Below, in pieces: positions 1 to 14,144 of a DNA stretch of 64,000 nt. The position numbers were made by a program, and so were the translations under genes. The notes under the pieces were generated by a model, which searched no databases, had not been told where the DNA came from, and saw nothing but the letters and a program-made list of their open reading frames with translations. Numbering within the stretch: the stretch's first letter is position 1; the number at the start of each line of letters is the position of its first letter. The stretch spans positions 2,373,501-2,437,500 of the forward strand of contig CM024186.1 of assembly GCA_013433145.1 (NCBI GenBank), in the 5' to 3' direction. Source of the DNA: Ascaris suum (Eukaryota > Nematoda > Chromadorea > Rhabditida > Ascarididae).

Positions 1-228
1 GCACTTTTTTTTTGTTCATAAAAATATATGAAAACATCGTATATCATAAATGCCGAAAGAAATTCTTTAAAAATTTTTAGCTTAATGTGAAACTTGTTAA
101 GTAATTATCACTTAGAAGAAAAAATTGATTCGATGATAGCGATTGCAAATTACAAAAATATAAAATTTCATCGTCAAAGATTCTAGAACACAATAAAATC
201 AATAGATGGGATATGAATTTATCGTAAT

Positions 229-465
229 TCATCCCCTCAAAAAGTTTTCATAAAAAACCTCATAAAAACGTTGTGACACATGCGCATTGAATTTCAACAT
301 ATTTGCTAAGACAATAGACGGGAAAAATTCTTCATAAATGTAAGAGAGAATTTGAAAAAGTTTAGCTAAATTCTCTCTTGTGCTTTCGCTATTCATATCA
401 AATAAGATTGATAGGAATCTTATGATTTCCATTAGCTTAACCGAAATAAATGAAAAAAAGAACAA
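229..465 (-). CDS. Open frame, possible exon
   Basis: An open frame with a helical, charged product (MNSESTRENLAKLFQILSYI) in otherwise very A/T-rich sequence. No convincing splice sites; may be chance. Confidence 0.15.
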   Translation of the reverse strand: MFFFSFISVKLMEIIRFLSILFDMNSESTRENLAKLFQILSYIYEEFFPSIVLANMLKFNAHVSQRFYEVFYENFLRG

Positions 466-510
466 ATAAATAAATGAATAAATAAAAAAATAAAGAACTA
501 AATAAATAAA

Positions 511-513
<3 letters not shown>

Positions 514-595
<82 letters not shown>
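514..595. repeat. (TA)n microsatellite, 82 bp
   Basis: Alternating A/T with one phase slip near 550; preceded by an AAATA-rich run. Confidence 0.97.
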
Positions 596-598
<3 letters not shown>

Positions 599-1042
599 TA
601 TTAAAGCTTCTGCATGAAACTGATCCTACTTAAATACTTATATAATATAGTAACTTTCTAATTTAAATGAAATGGAGAAAAAGTCGGCGAACAACTTTTA
701 TTATGCAACTTTTATTCTTAGAAATTAAGTGGACAAATAATGTGCGGAAATGTTTTTTAAAAAAAAAGTCGGCAAACGACAAAAATGAGATCAATATTGT
801 CATACTTCAGCCGGCGACCTCACCACAATTCGATCACTCGACAATGACTAGCAAGCTATACAGACATTTAGAAGTGAGAAGGCGTCAATTTTGATGCAAT
901 TATTCCAATACACCGACACAACGCTCATCGTTTCTTTACCGTTCAATAAGATTGCAAAACAGGCGCAAAATCCTTTTGACTGACAATGTGAGGGTAAAGA
1001 CTACCTGTGTTGGGGATGGATAACCAGGAGAAGTTGTCGTGA

Positions 1043-1198
<156 letters not shown>

Positions 1199-3691
1199 TA
1201 AATTTTTAGTTATGAGATACTTTTGTCTGCTCGTGCCACTTTGAAGGGATAAAGAAACAATGGTGGGAAATGTTCACGTGGAAATGTCACACCACTCAGT
1301 CACAGTAGACAGTGCACGATGTTTTTCGATGGGCGTTCACATCTTGCAAGCTCAATCACTTCGTAGGCACGTGGAAATGCTTCATACTTCACGCGCTCTA
1401 AACGTACCCCTAATTATTTTAAAATTAGAAGTACTTTCACTTAAACGTTACGATTGCATTTTCCATTGAAATTTCAATGTAACGTTCACTTTTACTTCTC
1501 ATGTATGCAAAAATTACTTTTCGTATTATCGCGGAGACGAATCAACAATGAGCGACTCCGGAGTCAGACTACTCTTTAATTTTATTTCCAGCCAACTCTT
1601 TCGGTCGTGAGATGTGTTCTGGTATTTCGTAAACAGTTAACGACCGGCTGCTAATATTTGAGACAAGTATTAGAGAATTATTTCAAAGACGTGACTCCGT
1701 AATCACCCGCCAATGGCGTGTATTATGGAAGTTACTGTTTTGGGATCTTCATGACAAGCGCAAGTGTATGACAAATGCTATGATCGTGTAAAAAAGTAAA
1801 ATTAAGCAACGATAACCAAATGTGATCATCAGAATAGCAGAAAAAGTTGAATTATTCGGTTCAGTATGACAATAAGCAACGAGCAAACAAACAAAATTGC
1901 ACGTTGAAATAACTCATTGTCTCAAAAATAAATGAAAAAGAAGATCGTAAGAAACAAAAAAAAAATCCAAAAAAAAGAGATAAATATGAGATCTTTTTTC
2001 ATTTAGTGATATAAATGATATAAATTAAAAATGAAGAAAGAAATATAAACGGAAATAAAATAGAAATCATTTGAAAAACATATAAATTGGAAATCATATT
2101 CAAATCAACAAACTTACCATTGGAGGATGACAATGGTAATTGCCAAGGAAATATCTAATCGGCAAATGAACTCTTGAAAGGAAATTGATAATAGCGCCTG
2201 AAAGACTTACAACTTTTTCCCAAATGTTTTGCACAAGAAAAATAAGTTGTATAGATAAAATAACACAACAATACATTTCCTTGCGGCTAAGAGAAGAAAT
2301 AATAAGGGACGCGGAATTTCGTATCAAAAATGAGGTGGACGAATGTTGTGAATTTAATTGAATATCGATGAAATAGTATAGAAGAAGGCCGATGCAGTTA
2401 GAATCTTTAAGTGAGCGATCACAATAACGTTTGAAACTTCCGGTGGATATGACTCATTGTCGAGGATATACTTCACTGAGGAAGAATTACTAGAATTTTT
2501 GTTCAAATGAAATGAGTTGAGAAATATATGACTGGAAAATAACTCAAGGAGTATGAATGAATAGAATCCTAATGAGTTTTGTGTATGAACAATGAGAATA
2601 TTCGAAAACGAACCTATGGTTTGAGGTAAAAATGTGGAAAACATAATGGACAGATTGGCACAATGTATGTTTCTTTTGAAAATTTTCTCATTCAATGAAT
2701 CGATTCCATCAATATTTGGGTATATTCAAAAAATGCCTAAACCGAACCATGCAATCGAACTGAAACCACCGGACAAGCAAAAGATAGAGCGAAACACGCA
2801 TATCTTTTATTCGTTGCATTGCAATAACCAACTATTGCAAAAAAGTTGTGGAAAGCTCATGAATTGGTTTTGAAGTGTGCATAGTGACAACTCACCGTTC
2901 ATATTGCACTCCTAAATTGAACTCTCCTTATGAAGCAAATAGACTTTAAAAAACATTTATAAAAACATTATAACCCGTCAATTTTAAGAGAAAGTGAGAA
3001 AGAATAAATGAAATTTCGAGCAGTTGCAATATGCAAACCTATTGTAATCCAAGAAATTGCAAATTTCTTTGCAATTTTTACTCAACAAATGGAAGCATTT
3101 AAGTATAGAAATTTTGTGATATTTTTAGCACATTTGATAGCAGTAACAGTAACCAATTATAATTTAAGGATGAGGCTTCGTGCATATCAAGAAATGGCTT
3201 CAGTTGAAAGTGGGCAATGGAACTAGTAAAAAGTACAGCATTCGCTAAATTTAGGCGTAAGCGAAAAGCGATGTTGATGAGCCACATGCAGATTGATGAG
3301 CAAACAACCTATAAAATGATGTGTTCCTCTCGACAACTGAAATCAACAAATTCAAACACATGCTTTAATTCATCACTTTCTATGCGGAATATATTTCAGG
3401 CGAACGCAATGTAAGCGCCATTAAAGCCTAAAATGTTAGAAGAGATATGTTGTTTCGAAAGGAGTGAAGCATACGAAGGAAATTTTGAACTTTCGATGTG
3501 TTGACATCTGAAGGACACAAGAAGCATTCTCGTAATTGATGTGCAAACACATATGTTCGAAAGCTGATACATATTAATTCAATTTCTTTGATACACTTCA
3601 TTCAGACGCTGATTTATGACAGTGGAATCACCCATTATGAGTTGATGAAATGCGCTGAAAGGTTACGACCGCTTTAGTATGCCATCGATGC

Positions 3692-3893
<202 letters not shown>

Positions 3894-4115
3894 TATAAGC
3901 TGTCTTTCAAAATACGTGCTATTTATCTCTGGTTTACTATATTGCTCATCACCGTCATTCAATTCCGATAAATACCAACTTATTGAATCAACGTTCAGGC
4001 TAGTAACCGTATGAAAAGTGAACCTGACTTCAGTGAGCAATATCCGTATTGAAGTTTTATTCGTTTTCGCCTCCCCCCTCTGTTTCTCGAACCTCTCAAC
4101 TTCACCTCCACTCTC

Positions 4116-4123
4116 TATATAAG
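4116..4123 (+). promoter_or_regulatory. TATA-like box
   Basis: TATATAAG with G/C-rich flanks (CTC before, GCC after), preceded by a pyrimidine-rich stretch. No clear plus-strand coding sequence follows. Confidence 0.2.
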
Positions 4124-6001
4124 GCCACAAGACTAGGATTATAAAAAGTCAATCTGTGAAAGCGATTAACGAATAGTGGTGGTGGTTAGAGCATGAGCAT
4201 ATAAGATATGACCTAGCTGAAAACATCGGAGTTTCACGAGTAGCGTGCTGTTTGAAGCCGAATATCGTATCATAAAAATATTTGAATGAATAAACTGAAG
4301 AATTCGATTTTTCTAAAAAGAAAAAACCTCTAAAGCAAATTACTTTCAATGCTACATCCCACAAGTCTAAAAAAAATAATTCTTAGTGAATAATTTTTGA
4401 TAAATTCATTCATGAAGTGCTAAAAATCAACAAATCGGAGAAAAAAATTCAAAAGAAGAAATGTTGATAACGAAATAATATGTGCAATCTTATTCACAGA
4501 AAAAAAACTTTTTTTTTCAGCATTGAAATTCCTATGATAATCTCTCGATATACTGAACAGATGTGAAATAGAGATGTTGCCGAAATAATATGCTAATATG
4601 CATATACCTGTGTTACCTTCAAATAACAGTCGATACCTGTGAAGTTTTCTTTTATTTATGGCGATCAGAATAGTGGAAGGAATTTCATCGACAAGAATAT
4701 CTACTGCTATATTTTACTCTGAAATAAACATAGCGCAAATATTACAAGAGATATTAGTCTTGCCTTAAATATAAGACTGAAATCGGTTATCACAAAACAG
4801 TATTCGAATATTCTATTATTGTAAAGTTGCCAAATTCTAGCCAATCTATTTGAATGAAAAAAAGGATTTCAATGGCAAAAAAAAGTTTTTTTTTCAAAAA
4901 ATTTAAAAATTTGAAGGATATCAAAATTCAGGTGATATGAATGAACGTAATGCAAATGTTTCATTTCTCTAGTGCCTTTATATCAAAGATAAACCCAAAG
5001 ATCAGGCATGGTAAACATATTACGATCGCATATTACTGTTAAGCGATATTGTCACTATCAGAATGAGGTTATTTTTGAAGCAGCTGACTGATAAGCGTAG
5101 CTAACAGACTATACAAACGTTGATGCTTGCACACAAAACGTGCAAACTTAACAATTATGCAAAAATGCGCCTTAGCTGAAAGGTAATCAATCATGTGATA
5201 TTCAGTGGGGAATATTGGCAAATCGATCAACGACTAAAAGTTAAACATCTGATTGGCACATTTTTTTGCTTATAATTTTTGCAGGGAGATAAATTGATAC
5301 ACAATAGGGCTCATTTGAGTTTAAAATTCAATTCTTTTGAATTTTAGAGTTCAAAGATTTTTGCATATTTTTTTATAGCATATTTTGCATAGAATACTTT
5401 TGCATACTTTAATATATTTTTGTGCACATTTGCATATGAAAACACTGTAACGATGGCATCAGTTGCATGTTGGATGCATTTCTTTATGGTTGTATCAATT
5501 TGTTTCTATACCTAGATTTATATTCAACCACAAAATTCATTACAGCAAATCATATTCATACTAGGTGCTGAGACGGATTCTTACATAACCTCGAAAATTA
5601 CCTGCATAATCACCTCCTTATCTTAGGGTCGCTTCCAGTCTGATCCTGAGTGAAGCTTCCAAGTTGGCATCATTTCTGTAGCAATCTCCACTTAAATCAT
5701 CAGGCAATATATCAGTGATCATAAACTTGAGATAGAGAGACAAACAAATACCCTTCAGATCTTGATTTCAAAAATTGAGTCACTAAAAACAACTAGATAC
5801 CTCTATTTATGCAGAAATAAACGAAAAGAGAGTTATTTGAAATGCATAGGTCATCAACATACCTAATCCGCAAACGTTATTAACCATAAGGCATTTTCGT
5901 AATTCTATTAGGAAAAAAAAGGATGTTTTCATAGGTTCTGTTAAGAATATGATGGGAAATATAATTAATAAAACTTTTAGAATTCAATCTCTCCAGCCAT
6001 T

Positions 6002-6256
6002 TCATTTTTTCTCTTCGGCTTTCTCTGCTATTTGATGTTCCACTTGCATAGAATTAACGCTGATCTTAAGGCAAATTCGGTAATCAATAATTGATAGGTT
6101 GATCAAATTGATCAAAAAGTTGAACGGATCGAATTTTAGGAAGTATTCGATGATGTTTGATGTTGTAAGCTTGAATGGAGGAAAAACTTGGAAAAGTAGA
6201 CTTGCTCCAATCAAAGCGTAAAAATGCTCAGAAACTTTCTTTCGAACTTCTGACAT
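6002..6256 (-). CDS. Small ORF, 84 residues, unrecognised
   Basis: ATG to TGA with coding-like codons (runs of ATC, TTC, TAC, AAC). N-terminus MSEVRKKVSEHFYALIGASL, a hydrophobic middle, and a charged end EHQIAEKAEEKK. It could be a complete small protein or a last exon. No polyadenylation signal was pinned down. Confidence 0.3.
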   Translation of the reverse strand: MSEVRKKVSEHFYALIGASLLFQVFPPFKLTTSNIIEYFLKFDPFNFLINLINLSIIDYRICLKISVNSMQVEHQIAEKAEEKK

Positions 6257-7167
6257 TTAGTTCAAAAAAAATTTTTTTTCGACAGTATGCTTGATGCGGC
6301 CGCCATGCTCATTGCTACATCAATGTTCACTTATTCATAGGAAATAGATGAGCATCAAAATGTCCATTGATATTCTCAAGACTTTAGAAATATTTTCATA
6401 GTCGATTTATCGTATCCGTCCTTTCAGGAATGCTTCCGGTTATTTTTTCTGATGCTTTCAGCGTAGCGGCCCCCCTCCTTATATTTTTCCTCTCAATGCT
6501 TGAAATTTTTTTATATCTTGGGAAACTCTTTATATTATTAAACATTCAAAACATGATAAATTTTGCGAACATTTTCAATTGTTATTTCGTTTTCCGATAT
6601 TTGATCTTTCAAAATTTCGACCTTAAATTTCAAATCTTTGCATAAAAATCATAAATGTTAGCCCCACAATCGACAATCCATTTTCATCATGCAATATACA
6701 AACGAAACGTAAAACATATATATATTTGTGCCGAAAATTCACTCATTAAAGACTACCAAAAGTTGTGAATTTTTAATATCGCCCTCTGTTACATAAGTTA
6801 TGTTTAGTTGGCTAAGTATATTACTTGGAGCCAACTATACAATATTCTGATAAACTTTCGGAGTCAGTAAATGAAACGATAGGACACAGAAATGCATATG
6901 TGCATTATTGAAGAGAAACGAAATGCGTTAATCAAACATTCACAAGTGCATCGGGACAATAACGCGCACCTGTAAAAGTTGGTACAGGTATTTCGACATA
7001 TCTCGACATTTCGACAGCGTCGACGACATACCTAGCCATATGCATGCAGAATAGGGACACCTTTGTAGTGACCGAAAATGTTAGGACTCATACAGCTCAT
7101 ATCGTCTTGGTATCATAACTGTAAAACGCTTATGTACTAGAAAAGCGAATGTGAATAAACCTCCCCT

Positions 7168-7344
<177 letters not shown>

Positions 7345-7678
7345 CTACGTGCCTCTGCTTTTCTGTTTGCTGGCGGATTAATCATTTATATACTTTTATG
7401 GCTCTTTGTTGAGTCAATAAATAATCATTTTATCGTAAATTTGCCAGTAGAAATCAGTCAATCGGTGTACATTACTATATAGATTTATGTATATGTTTGA
7501 TTAGAACATCTACGTTGGTCAGCCGATCACCTGGCTAGCAGGTCATTCGACCTTTCAAATTTATTTATAATCCATCCGGGTGGTCAATCAAATAATGTTG
7601 CTTCAGTCAGGTGAAAGCAACAATTTTTGAATGGTCTAAACAGGTTTCAGGTAAACGTCAAACATTTCTTCACTCGTA

Positions 7679-7801
7679 TTAAAACCAAACGGCAATTCCA
7701 CTCGACGGCTCATCATCAAAAGTTTGCCGATCGAGTGTTTCATTTAAATCTTCAACAAGCAAACTGGATTTTTTAATTCGTCGGCGTCCAATTTTCCTCA
7801 T
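7679..7801 (-). CDS. Small ORF, 40 residues, unrecognised
   Basis: ATG to TAA. A basic N-terminus (MRKIGRRRIKKSSLL) is followed by an acidic stretch (VEDLNETLDRQTFDDEPSSG) and a hydrophobic end. The frame is open 11 codons further upstream. It may be a terminal exon rather than a complete gene. Confidence 0.25.
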   Translation of the reverse strand: MRKIGRRRIKKSSLLVEDLNETLDRQTFDDEPSSGIAVWF

Positions 7802-9009
7802 GGAATCACATATAAATTTTAGTTTTTCTCTCTATCCACTACTTTCGCGTATGTTTGTTGCTGAAACGCAAAATGGCAAAACGCGATTCTATTAGCGCGT
7901 TTATATTCTTCAATGGGGGATCAGTGTATGGTGAGGTTATCCGAATTGGTCACTCTCGATCATCCAAACAAACTTCTTGCATTCCCGGGGAAAATCATTA
8001 GGGAGAAGTTTCTTTATAAGACGTAAAGCATTTAGTCAATAGTCTGTCCATATGTATTTGCATAAGATGACGAAAAATAATGATTCATTTTATAGGTGAA
8101 ATCTTTGTTGAATAAATTATTTTTACTTGTGGACACCAGTAGAGGCATGGCAGCGCTGTGGATAGTACAAACAAATTTTGCAGGCTGGAATATTTGGCGA
8201 GTGCATTCTCATACTCGAGTTCAGTCCTTAAACTTTCGGTCCTCACCTTTTCAATCCCACCACACTTCATGGAACGACTCTGTGGGAGAGTTTTTCCCAC
8301 CTGTCAACCTGCCCACAATGCACCCCCTCAATACACCAACCATGGCAAAATAAACCCTTCTCAACGCCTGAAAAAAAAGCTTATTTACGTATGTTTTGTT
8401 TTCGTTCGTTGTGTAACTACATTAATGCACGACGAGAATGACAGTAAGACAATATCGTCGTGTTTAAAACTCGAATATAAAGGCCAGTCGTGGGAATCGT
8501 ATACTATCCACTGAGATATTCAAAAACAATAAGCACCTCTCTGATGCGGTTGCAGGTAAAATGGATCCGATGGCCCAATAGTGCCCACGATAAAAATCCT
8601 GGAAAGCAGGTAACACCTTGCTCTTGGGGAACCATTCTTGCTAGAAATGATTCAATTCGAATATTGCCGTCAAATATTTTGCCACTCAAACTTAAGTTTA
8701 AGTTCAAGTAGAAAACTCCAACTTATGTGAGTTTATTCATCGTCGGGGAATCACGTGCTAAGCGTGAGCACTTGAAGTGATATGTTTATCGCTGAGGAAT
8801 CCATCATCGAATGACAGCCGTTCGCAGTGTGATGGTGTTGTTGTGAACACATGTGCAAACCGAAATCAGAGCTCACTGTGTAACCTAGAACGTAGGTGTG
8901 AGCCGTGATAATGTTGCTTCGACTCCCACAATCTTTCTAATTGTCAGGTCAAAGCTCTGATTCGAGAGGCTCGAAAAGTGCTAAAGGTTCAAACTCCAAT
9001 CTAAGAGAC

Positions 9010-9220
9010 AGATAATGGCTAAATCAGCGAAGTCAAGACGTCTGACAGCACAGCTCATCCAAATTATAGAAGTCAGGCTCCGTTACAGCAGAATGAAACT
9101 AAATCATCGAAGTCTCTCTCAGTAACAACAGAATGAAGTAAGACCATCTAATTTGGGTACCCTGACATTAGGATTGAGGCAAGGTCAGCGGGATCGGCAT
9201 CTCTGACAGCAGAATGTATA
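9010..9220. repeat. Degenerate minisatellite
   Basis: Roughly four diverged copies of a 40-50-bp unit containing ATCGAAGTC and ACAGCAGAATGA. Confidence 0.55.
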
Positions 9221-10109
9221 CTTGCATTCTGCTTCTGCTAGTATGCAACAGGTACTACCTTAAGCTAACAGCCACATATGTGTTTCCCTGTTTTTAGAAA
9301 ACTCGCGTACAACAAATTTCAGTAGCGAACTGGTATGTCCCCTTCTGTTTCCTGTCCTTCGCGAGAATCCTTTAATTGTATACGGTGAACTCCTATTGAG
9401 CGGTTGATCGTTGGCATCTTTAAAGTACATATAACTATAAGAAATGATAAACATAGCCTTTGCATAAACATTACATAAAACATTGCACAAAAATAGCCGA
9501 TAAAATTTTGCAAAAACAATGCGTTCAGTTATTGCCAAAAAGTAATTTAATAATATTTCTAAGAAATGTGATCTTAGCAAAAGAGGATTAAACCATCAGT
9601 AAAAATACTATGCATAGTATGAATCCTTTTTACACAAAATTATGCATAAATATTAAAAAAAATGCCAGTCAACATTGTTCAACCGCTCAACTGCACATAA
9701 ATGTAATTGTACTTTATAAATCGATATCAACTATATTTCAATTCCTTTATTTAGGTACCAAAAACTTGAATATTCAAATGTTCCGTAATATTCGACGTAT
9801 ATAAATCGCCAGCCGGACGGTAAATGGCTACGAGAAAAAAAAACCGCCGATGAGGAATGAGCTGGTTGCTTTCTTCTTCTTTTTTTTACGCCTTTCTCTG
9901 CAAGACTAATTACTATAAAGGTTATTGACATTCAAACTGTAAATAAATTTTTCAAAAATGGAGCACATAAAGTGAGGAAACAAAAAAAGAGATTCATCGA
10001 AGTATTTAAGGCGACATTTTCTAACGAATACCATTGAAGATTTCATAATAAATTTCAGTGCCTGATATGAATGAATATTGACGTATATGATCGGCAATCT
10101 CACAAATAA

Positions 10110-10210
10110 AGTGCACTAATAAATAACGCGTGCTTTGAAGTATAAGTACAATTGTATAGAGCATCTAATATAAAGTGCAATAATAAATACAATTGTATAG
10201 AGTAGTGAAG
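10110..10210. repeat. Short direct repeats (ACAATTGTATAGAG)
   Basis: ACAATTGTATAGAG occurs twice about 42 bp apart, each with a nearby AGTGCAATAATAAAT-like block. Confidence 0.6.
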
Positions 10211-10324
10211 CGCACAAGTATCTAAAAATATCTCGAGGCATAGAGGAATAGAAAGATGAGGACGAAGTTATAGACCGAATTATAGAGAACACGAGAAGCA
10301 ATTAGTGAATGTATAGAATACTTT

Positions 10325-10490
10325 CTAGATATTCTTATTTTGACCCTTACTTACAAGTATGAGAATGTGTACTACTTGCAAATTCTCAATATCTAGAAAT
10401 TCTCGTGTTCTCAATATCTAGATATCAAATTCTCAAAAAATGCTCTCAAATGTCAAATTCTCAATATCTAGAAATCAATATCTAGATACA
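10325..10490. repeat. Clustered repeats of TTCTCAATATCTAGA
   Basis: TTCTCAATATCTAGA occurs three times, with further CAATATCTAGATA fragments, in a 165-bp cluster. Confidence 0.7.
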
Positions 10491-10920
10491 TATAGCTCAA
10501 CCAAAAAAAAATGCAACAACTTTTTCATGCAAATAGGAAATATTTGAAGCATTCGATATCAATTAGTTCAGGAAAACCAATATTTCATTTCTTTCAAATG
10601 ATTATTTCATATATTATTAACAGAATGATTGTTTCATATTAAATGATCAACTTCTTTTATGTGAGTTCGTTGTTTATTTTAGTTTTTTAAAAATTATTTT
10701 CAGTTCAGTGGGAAAATTATTTAGCAAAAAACTCTTATTCATTCATTGAAATTTCGAAATTTTCGTTCGATGAAGAATAATTCTCGAAGTTAGATGCAAA
10801 AAAAAAATGGTATTGACTGGCTAGCATGAGGTGATTTGTGACTGATGTAATCCACCATTTAGTACAACAATGTAAGTATTTTCATTGACTCAACCAAATG
10901 CACCAAAATAGAAAATATTG

Positions 10921-10942
10921 CAAAATGCAAAATGCAAAATGC
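10921..10942. repeat. (CAAAATG)3 tandem repeat
   Basis: Three perfect 7-bp units. Confidence 0.8.
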
Positions 10943-12464
10943 AATCAACAAAAAATTCGATGCAATAAACGTTCAGGTGAATAGAGTCACGTGCAAAAAT
11001 CATACCTGTAATATAACCAAAGCAAATTTTTTTTCAAATTCGATCGACGCAAACTACATATATATATGAACGAGTTGAGATCGTAACATAAACATAATGA
11101 CGAAACAGTCTTCTTTTCTTTGCCATAAATTTGAAAAAAAAAATTTCAAAGAAGGAGACAGGCGCAAGAACACGCAAATATTTCCACAATCACATATACC
11201 TACTAATAAGAAATTTACATATTATCTAAGCGAATAGTTTAGATGGCACTCAAAATTTTAGATACTGAAATACCCTAGGCATTGGATCGATTAGGATAGG
11301 CGTTGTACGAAGGAACTCATAAAAGCGTTCCTTACCGATGGGTGGATTAAAGTCAAATATATTGATGTTATTTTCGAGAAGCGAGAGAGAGACATTGGCT
11401 ATTCAAGCGTTTGAAAGGACCGTCAAATGAAGGAATCAAATTGCACAGACCTTTAGCCAGTCGAACATCCAATCGTCATTGTTGTGACAGTCGGACTCAC
11501 TAAGAACACCTTCAAAACGCTAAAAGTAACACAAAGCGCTTAACTCGTTAAAAGAATGACTTGAAAAGAGGGAAAGGAAAGGGATGGGAGGAGAAAATGA
11601 GGGAAATAAACACCACTGCAAAATTTGCTAACAATGTTGTCATAATAGCTGGTCACCATTTTATTAACTGAAAGCCTATAAAATGGAAAACTGGAATTTA
11701 TATTGATGTAGATGGTATAAGCCGGTTATTGGAGAACAAAACCAACCGTTCCGCTCCAGTAGATTCAATTTATTATTCGCTTTTTTTAAAATTTATTCGA
11801 ATTCGTTAAGAAAACACCTTAAATAATTTCGATACAAAATATTCTAGCTTTTGTTTATTATTATTAGATTTGAAATTTTTCAAGGCTTATAGCGAGATTA
11901 TTTGAATCGGAATATCATATTAATCTATTTCATATAGTCGAATGGATTCATATTTGATCATGAGCAAAGATATATACGCATTTAATAAATGTGTTATTTT
12001 CATAGCGAAAAAAAAAACGATACAAACGCACAAGTTTGTCATTTAACAGTAAATTTGGTTATCTAACTCATTAATTTTTTCAGTGATAGCAATAAAAAAC
12101 TTCTTTGAAAATTATTCCGTCTTTCACGAAAAAAAAAACTATACGAAAAAATATTTTCATCAAAAACGTTGATAATTGCTTTTTCAAAAATTTGAGCAAC
12201 AACAAATCATCGAAATTATTGAGGCGAAAGTGCATTGAGTAGATGCAAACTTTAAGGTGACATGCCATAAACTATCATGTCAATTTTTAGAAACACTTAA
12301 AAAAATGTTTTTTAATTCCTAAAAAATTTTTGTTCTTCCGAGAGAGAGAGAGAAAAAAAACGTATTTGCCATTATCAATATGCAAACGCTTAAATGACCA
12401 ATCATATCAATTCTTTTTTCATTTTAATTCCAATTAATTTCTATTTTCGATTCGGAGTATACAA

Positions 12465-12525
12465 GTACATATATCAAGTACAAGTACATATCAAGTACAA
12501 GTACAAGTACATATATCAAGTACGT
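12465..12525. repeat. CAAGTA-based minisatellite
   Basis: Repeats of CAAGTACATAT(AT) mixed with CAAGTA units. Confidence 0.75.
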
Positions 12526-12671
12526 GTACCATTGTGCAAAGAGAATTATCAATATTTAATGCAAGTGTTGCTAGTGAAACAATTTGCGTTTAAAAAACGC
12601 ATATGGTACAAAAAAAAAATTGCACTTTTGAACATTTTTTGGTATTGCGTAATTGAGATCATAAGTTCGAA

Positions 12672-12692
12672 CAATGATAGGGTCTATCATTG
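12672..12692. other. Short perfect hairpin (9-bp stem)
   Basis: CAATGATAG pairs with CTATCATTG around GGT. May be chance. Confidence 0.6.
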
Positions 12693-13143
12693 CGTCATAT
12701 TAGCAAATAAAGTGATCTATGAAATAATTTAATGAAATTTTCCCCATTGCACGTTAAATAAATGTGATCACTTATCAACTGAAATTGTTCTTGACTATAT
12801 CAGCGTATAATTTCAATCAATGCACGTAAGTGATAAAAATCGTTGATTGATAAGGACGTTTTGAATAATCTAGAACAACAATAAAATTATGGTCAACATT
12901 CAACACAGATTAGAGTGTACAGTAATCAACTATTTGTTTTTGCATTGCTCATCTTATCAGTGATGATGTAAAATGACACAGCTATAAAGAATTCAATGGG
13001 ATGGGAAAGATGAGGGATTGTGATAGGAGGGGAAAAAATACAAGAGAATTAGCTGTCAAAAGTTCCATATAGTTTCGGAACGGTGAAAATTCGGCAATTT
13101 TGGTACTTTTCTCAATAAATACACATGACCGCATAGAAATATT

Positions 13144-13317
13144 TTAAGGAAGATCGAAACATGCAACGGAAAATGAGGAATCCGATGCCATAGTGACCGG
13201 AAATAGTAGATCGTAACACACCGTTGAGCTCACCATAATTGGCCACCGAAGCAATCTTTCCTGTGTAAAATAGACTGTTGATATGTCTTTCGACGGCAGT
13301 ACTCTGAACTTGGGCAT
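13144..13317 (-). CDS. Coding-like island, minus-strand reading
   Basis: ATG to TAA, 57 residues, starting MPKFRVLPSKDISTVYFTQE, with a GTGAGC donor after LLRWPIM. The neighbouring plus-strand frame at 13419-13529 (after CATCTCAG; VVVPRREESRKDRFSPPPPE, ending RRKTRV) is equally open. The strand cannot be decided by eye. Confidence 0.2.
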   Translation of the reverse strand: MPKFRVLPSKDISTVYFTQERLLRWPIMVSSTVCYDLLFPVTMASDSSFSVACFDLP

Positions 13318-13740
13318 GCACGCAGCATCTTCGTGGAAGGTCCTCTATCCCTCTTCGGAAGAATCTCGAACCCCATTGGGGAGGGACATTTGTTGCTTCA
13401 TCGAGTTTTACATCTCAGGGGAGAGGATGTCTCACACGTCAGGTAGTCGTCCCAAGAAGAGAAGAGAGTAGGAAGGATAGATTCTCTCCTCCACCTCCGG
13501 AAATGGTGAGGCGAAAAACTCGAGTTTGAAAAATCGATCCTGACCTTTGGGCGATCCGGAAGGCTCCTACATTACCTCCTACATTATGTCACAGGAAAAT
13601 CAGATCATAAAATTCTTGACAGATTTTGCAGTATATCACTAAGTGCTATTACAGCAGTACATCTTTCGAAACCCACTGATTCGGCCTATTGAAGCATTCG
13701 TCTCGTTCATTCTGCAACGCTAACTTCTTGTTAATGAACA

Positions 13741-13847
13741 CGCACACGCATACACATACACACACACACACACATACGCACACACATACGCACACACATA
13801 CACACATATACAAATACACACATATACGCACATACACACACACATAT

Positions 13848-13889
<42 letters not shown>

Positions 13890-14018
13890 ACATACACACA
13901 CACATACACACACATACACACATACACAACACACATACATATACATATACACATGCACATACACACACACACATACACGCACCGCACACGCAGACACACA
14001 CACAACACACACACATAC

Positions 14019-14053
<35 letters not shown>

Positions 14054-14076
14054 CAAACACAACGCACACACGCACA
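13741..14076. repeat. (CA)n-rich imperfect microsatellite, about 336 bp
   Basis: CACACA with frequent T and G interruptions (CATACA, ACGCAC). The overlapping THTHT/CVCVC open frames on both strands are artefacts. Confidence 0.97.
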
Positions 14077-14144
14077 CAAATGCATGTGTACATGCAACGC
14101 GGTGTTATTGAAATGTATTTGCAAGCGCGACTATGTGAATGCAG

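Larger units (their letters stand above)
10500..13100. other. A/T-rich stretch, nothing recognised
   Basis: Only short simple repeats and one 9-bp hairpin. Open frames are Phe/Lys/Ile-rich and look like translated non-coding DNA. Confidence 0.5.

Noticed and set aside
8096..8514. Overlapping open frames near 8.1-8.5 kb, with a GGCAGCGCTGTGGATAG stretch resembling ends of non-LTR elements
   Set aside because: No reverse-transcriptase or endonuclease motif, no poly(A) end and no target-site duplication seen.
9319..9410. Island with three coding-like frames (plus-strand SELVCPLLFPVLRENP after TTTCAG; minus-strand INRSIGVHRIQLKDSREG)
   Set aside because: Two strands are equally open over about 30 codons and neither gives a linked exon, so no feature was called.
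13340..13400. tRNA B-box-like GGTTCGAGATT on the minus strand
   Set aside because: No A box, no acceptor stem and no cloverleaf could be built around it.
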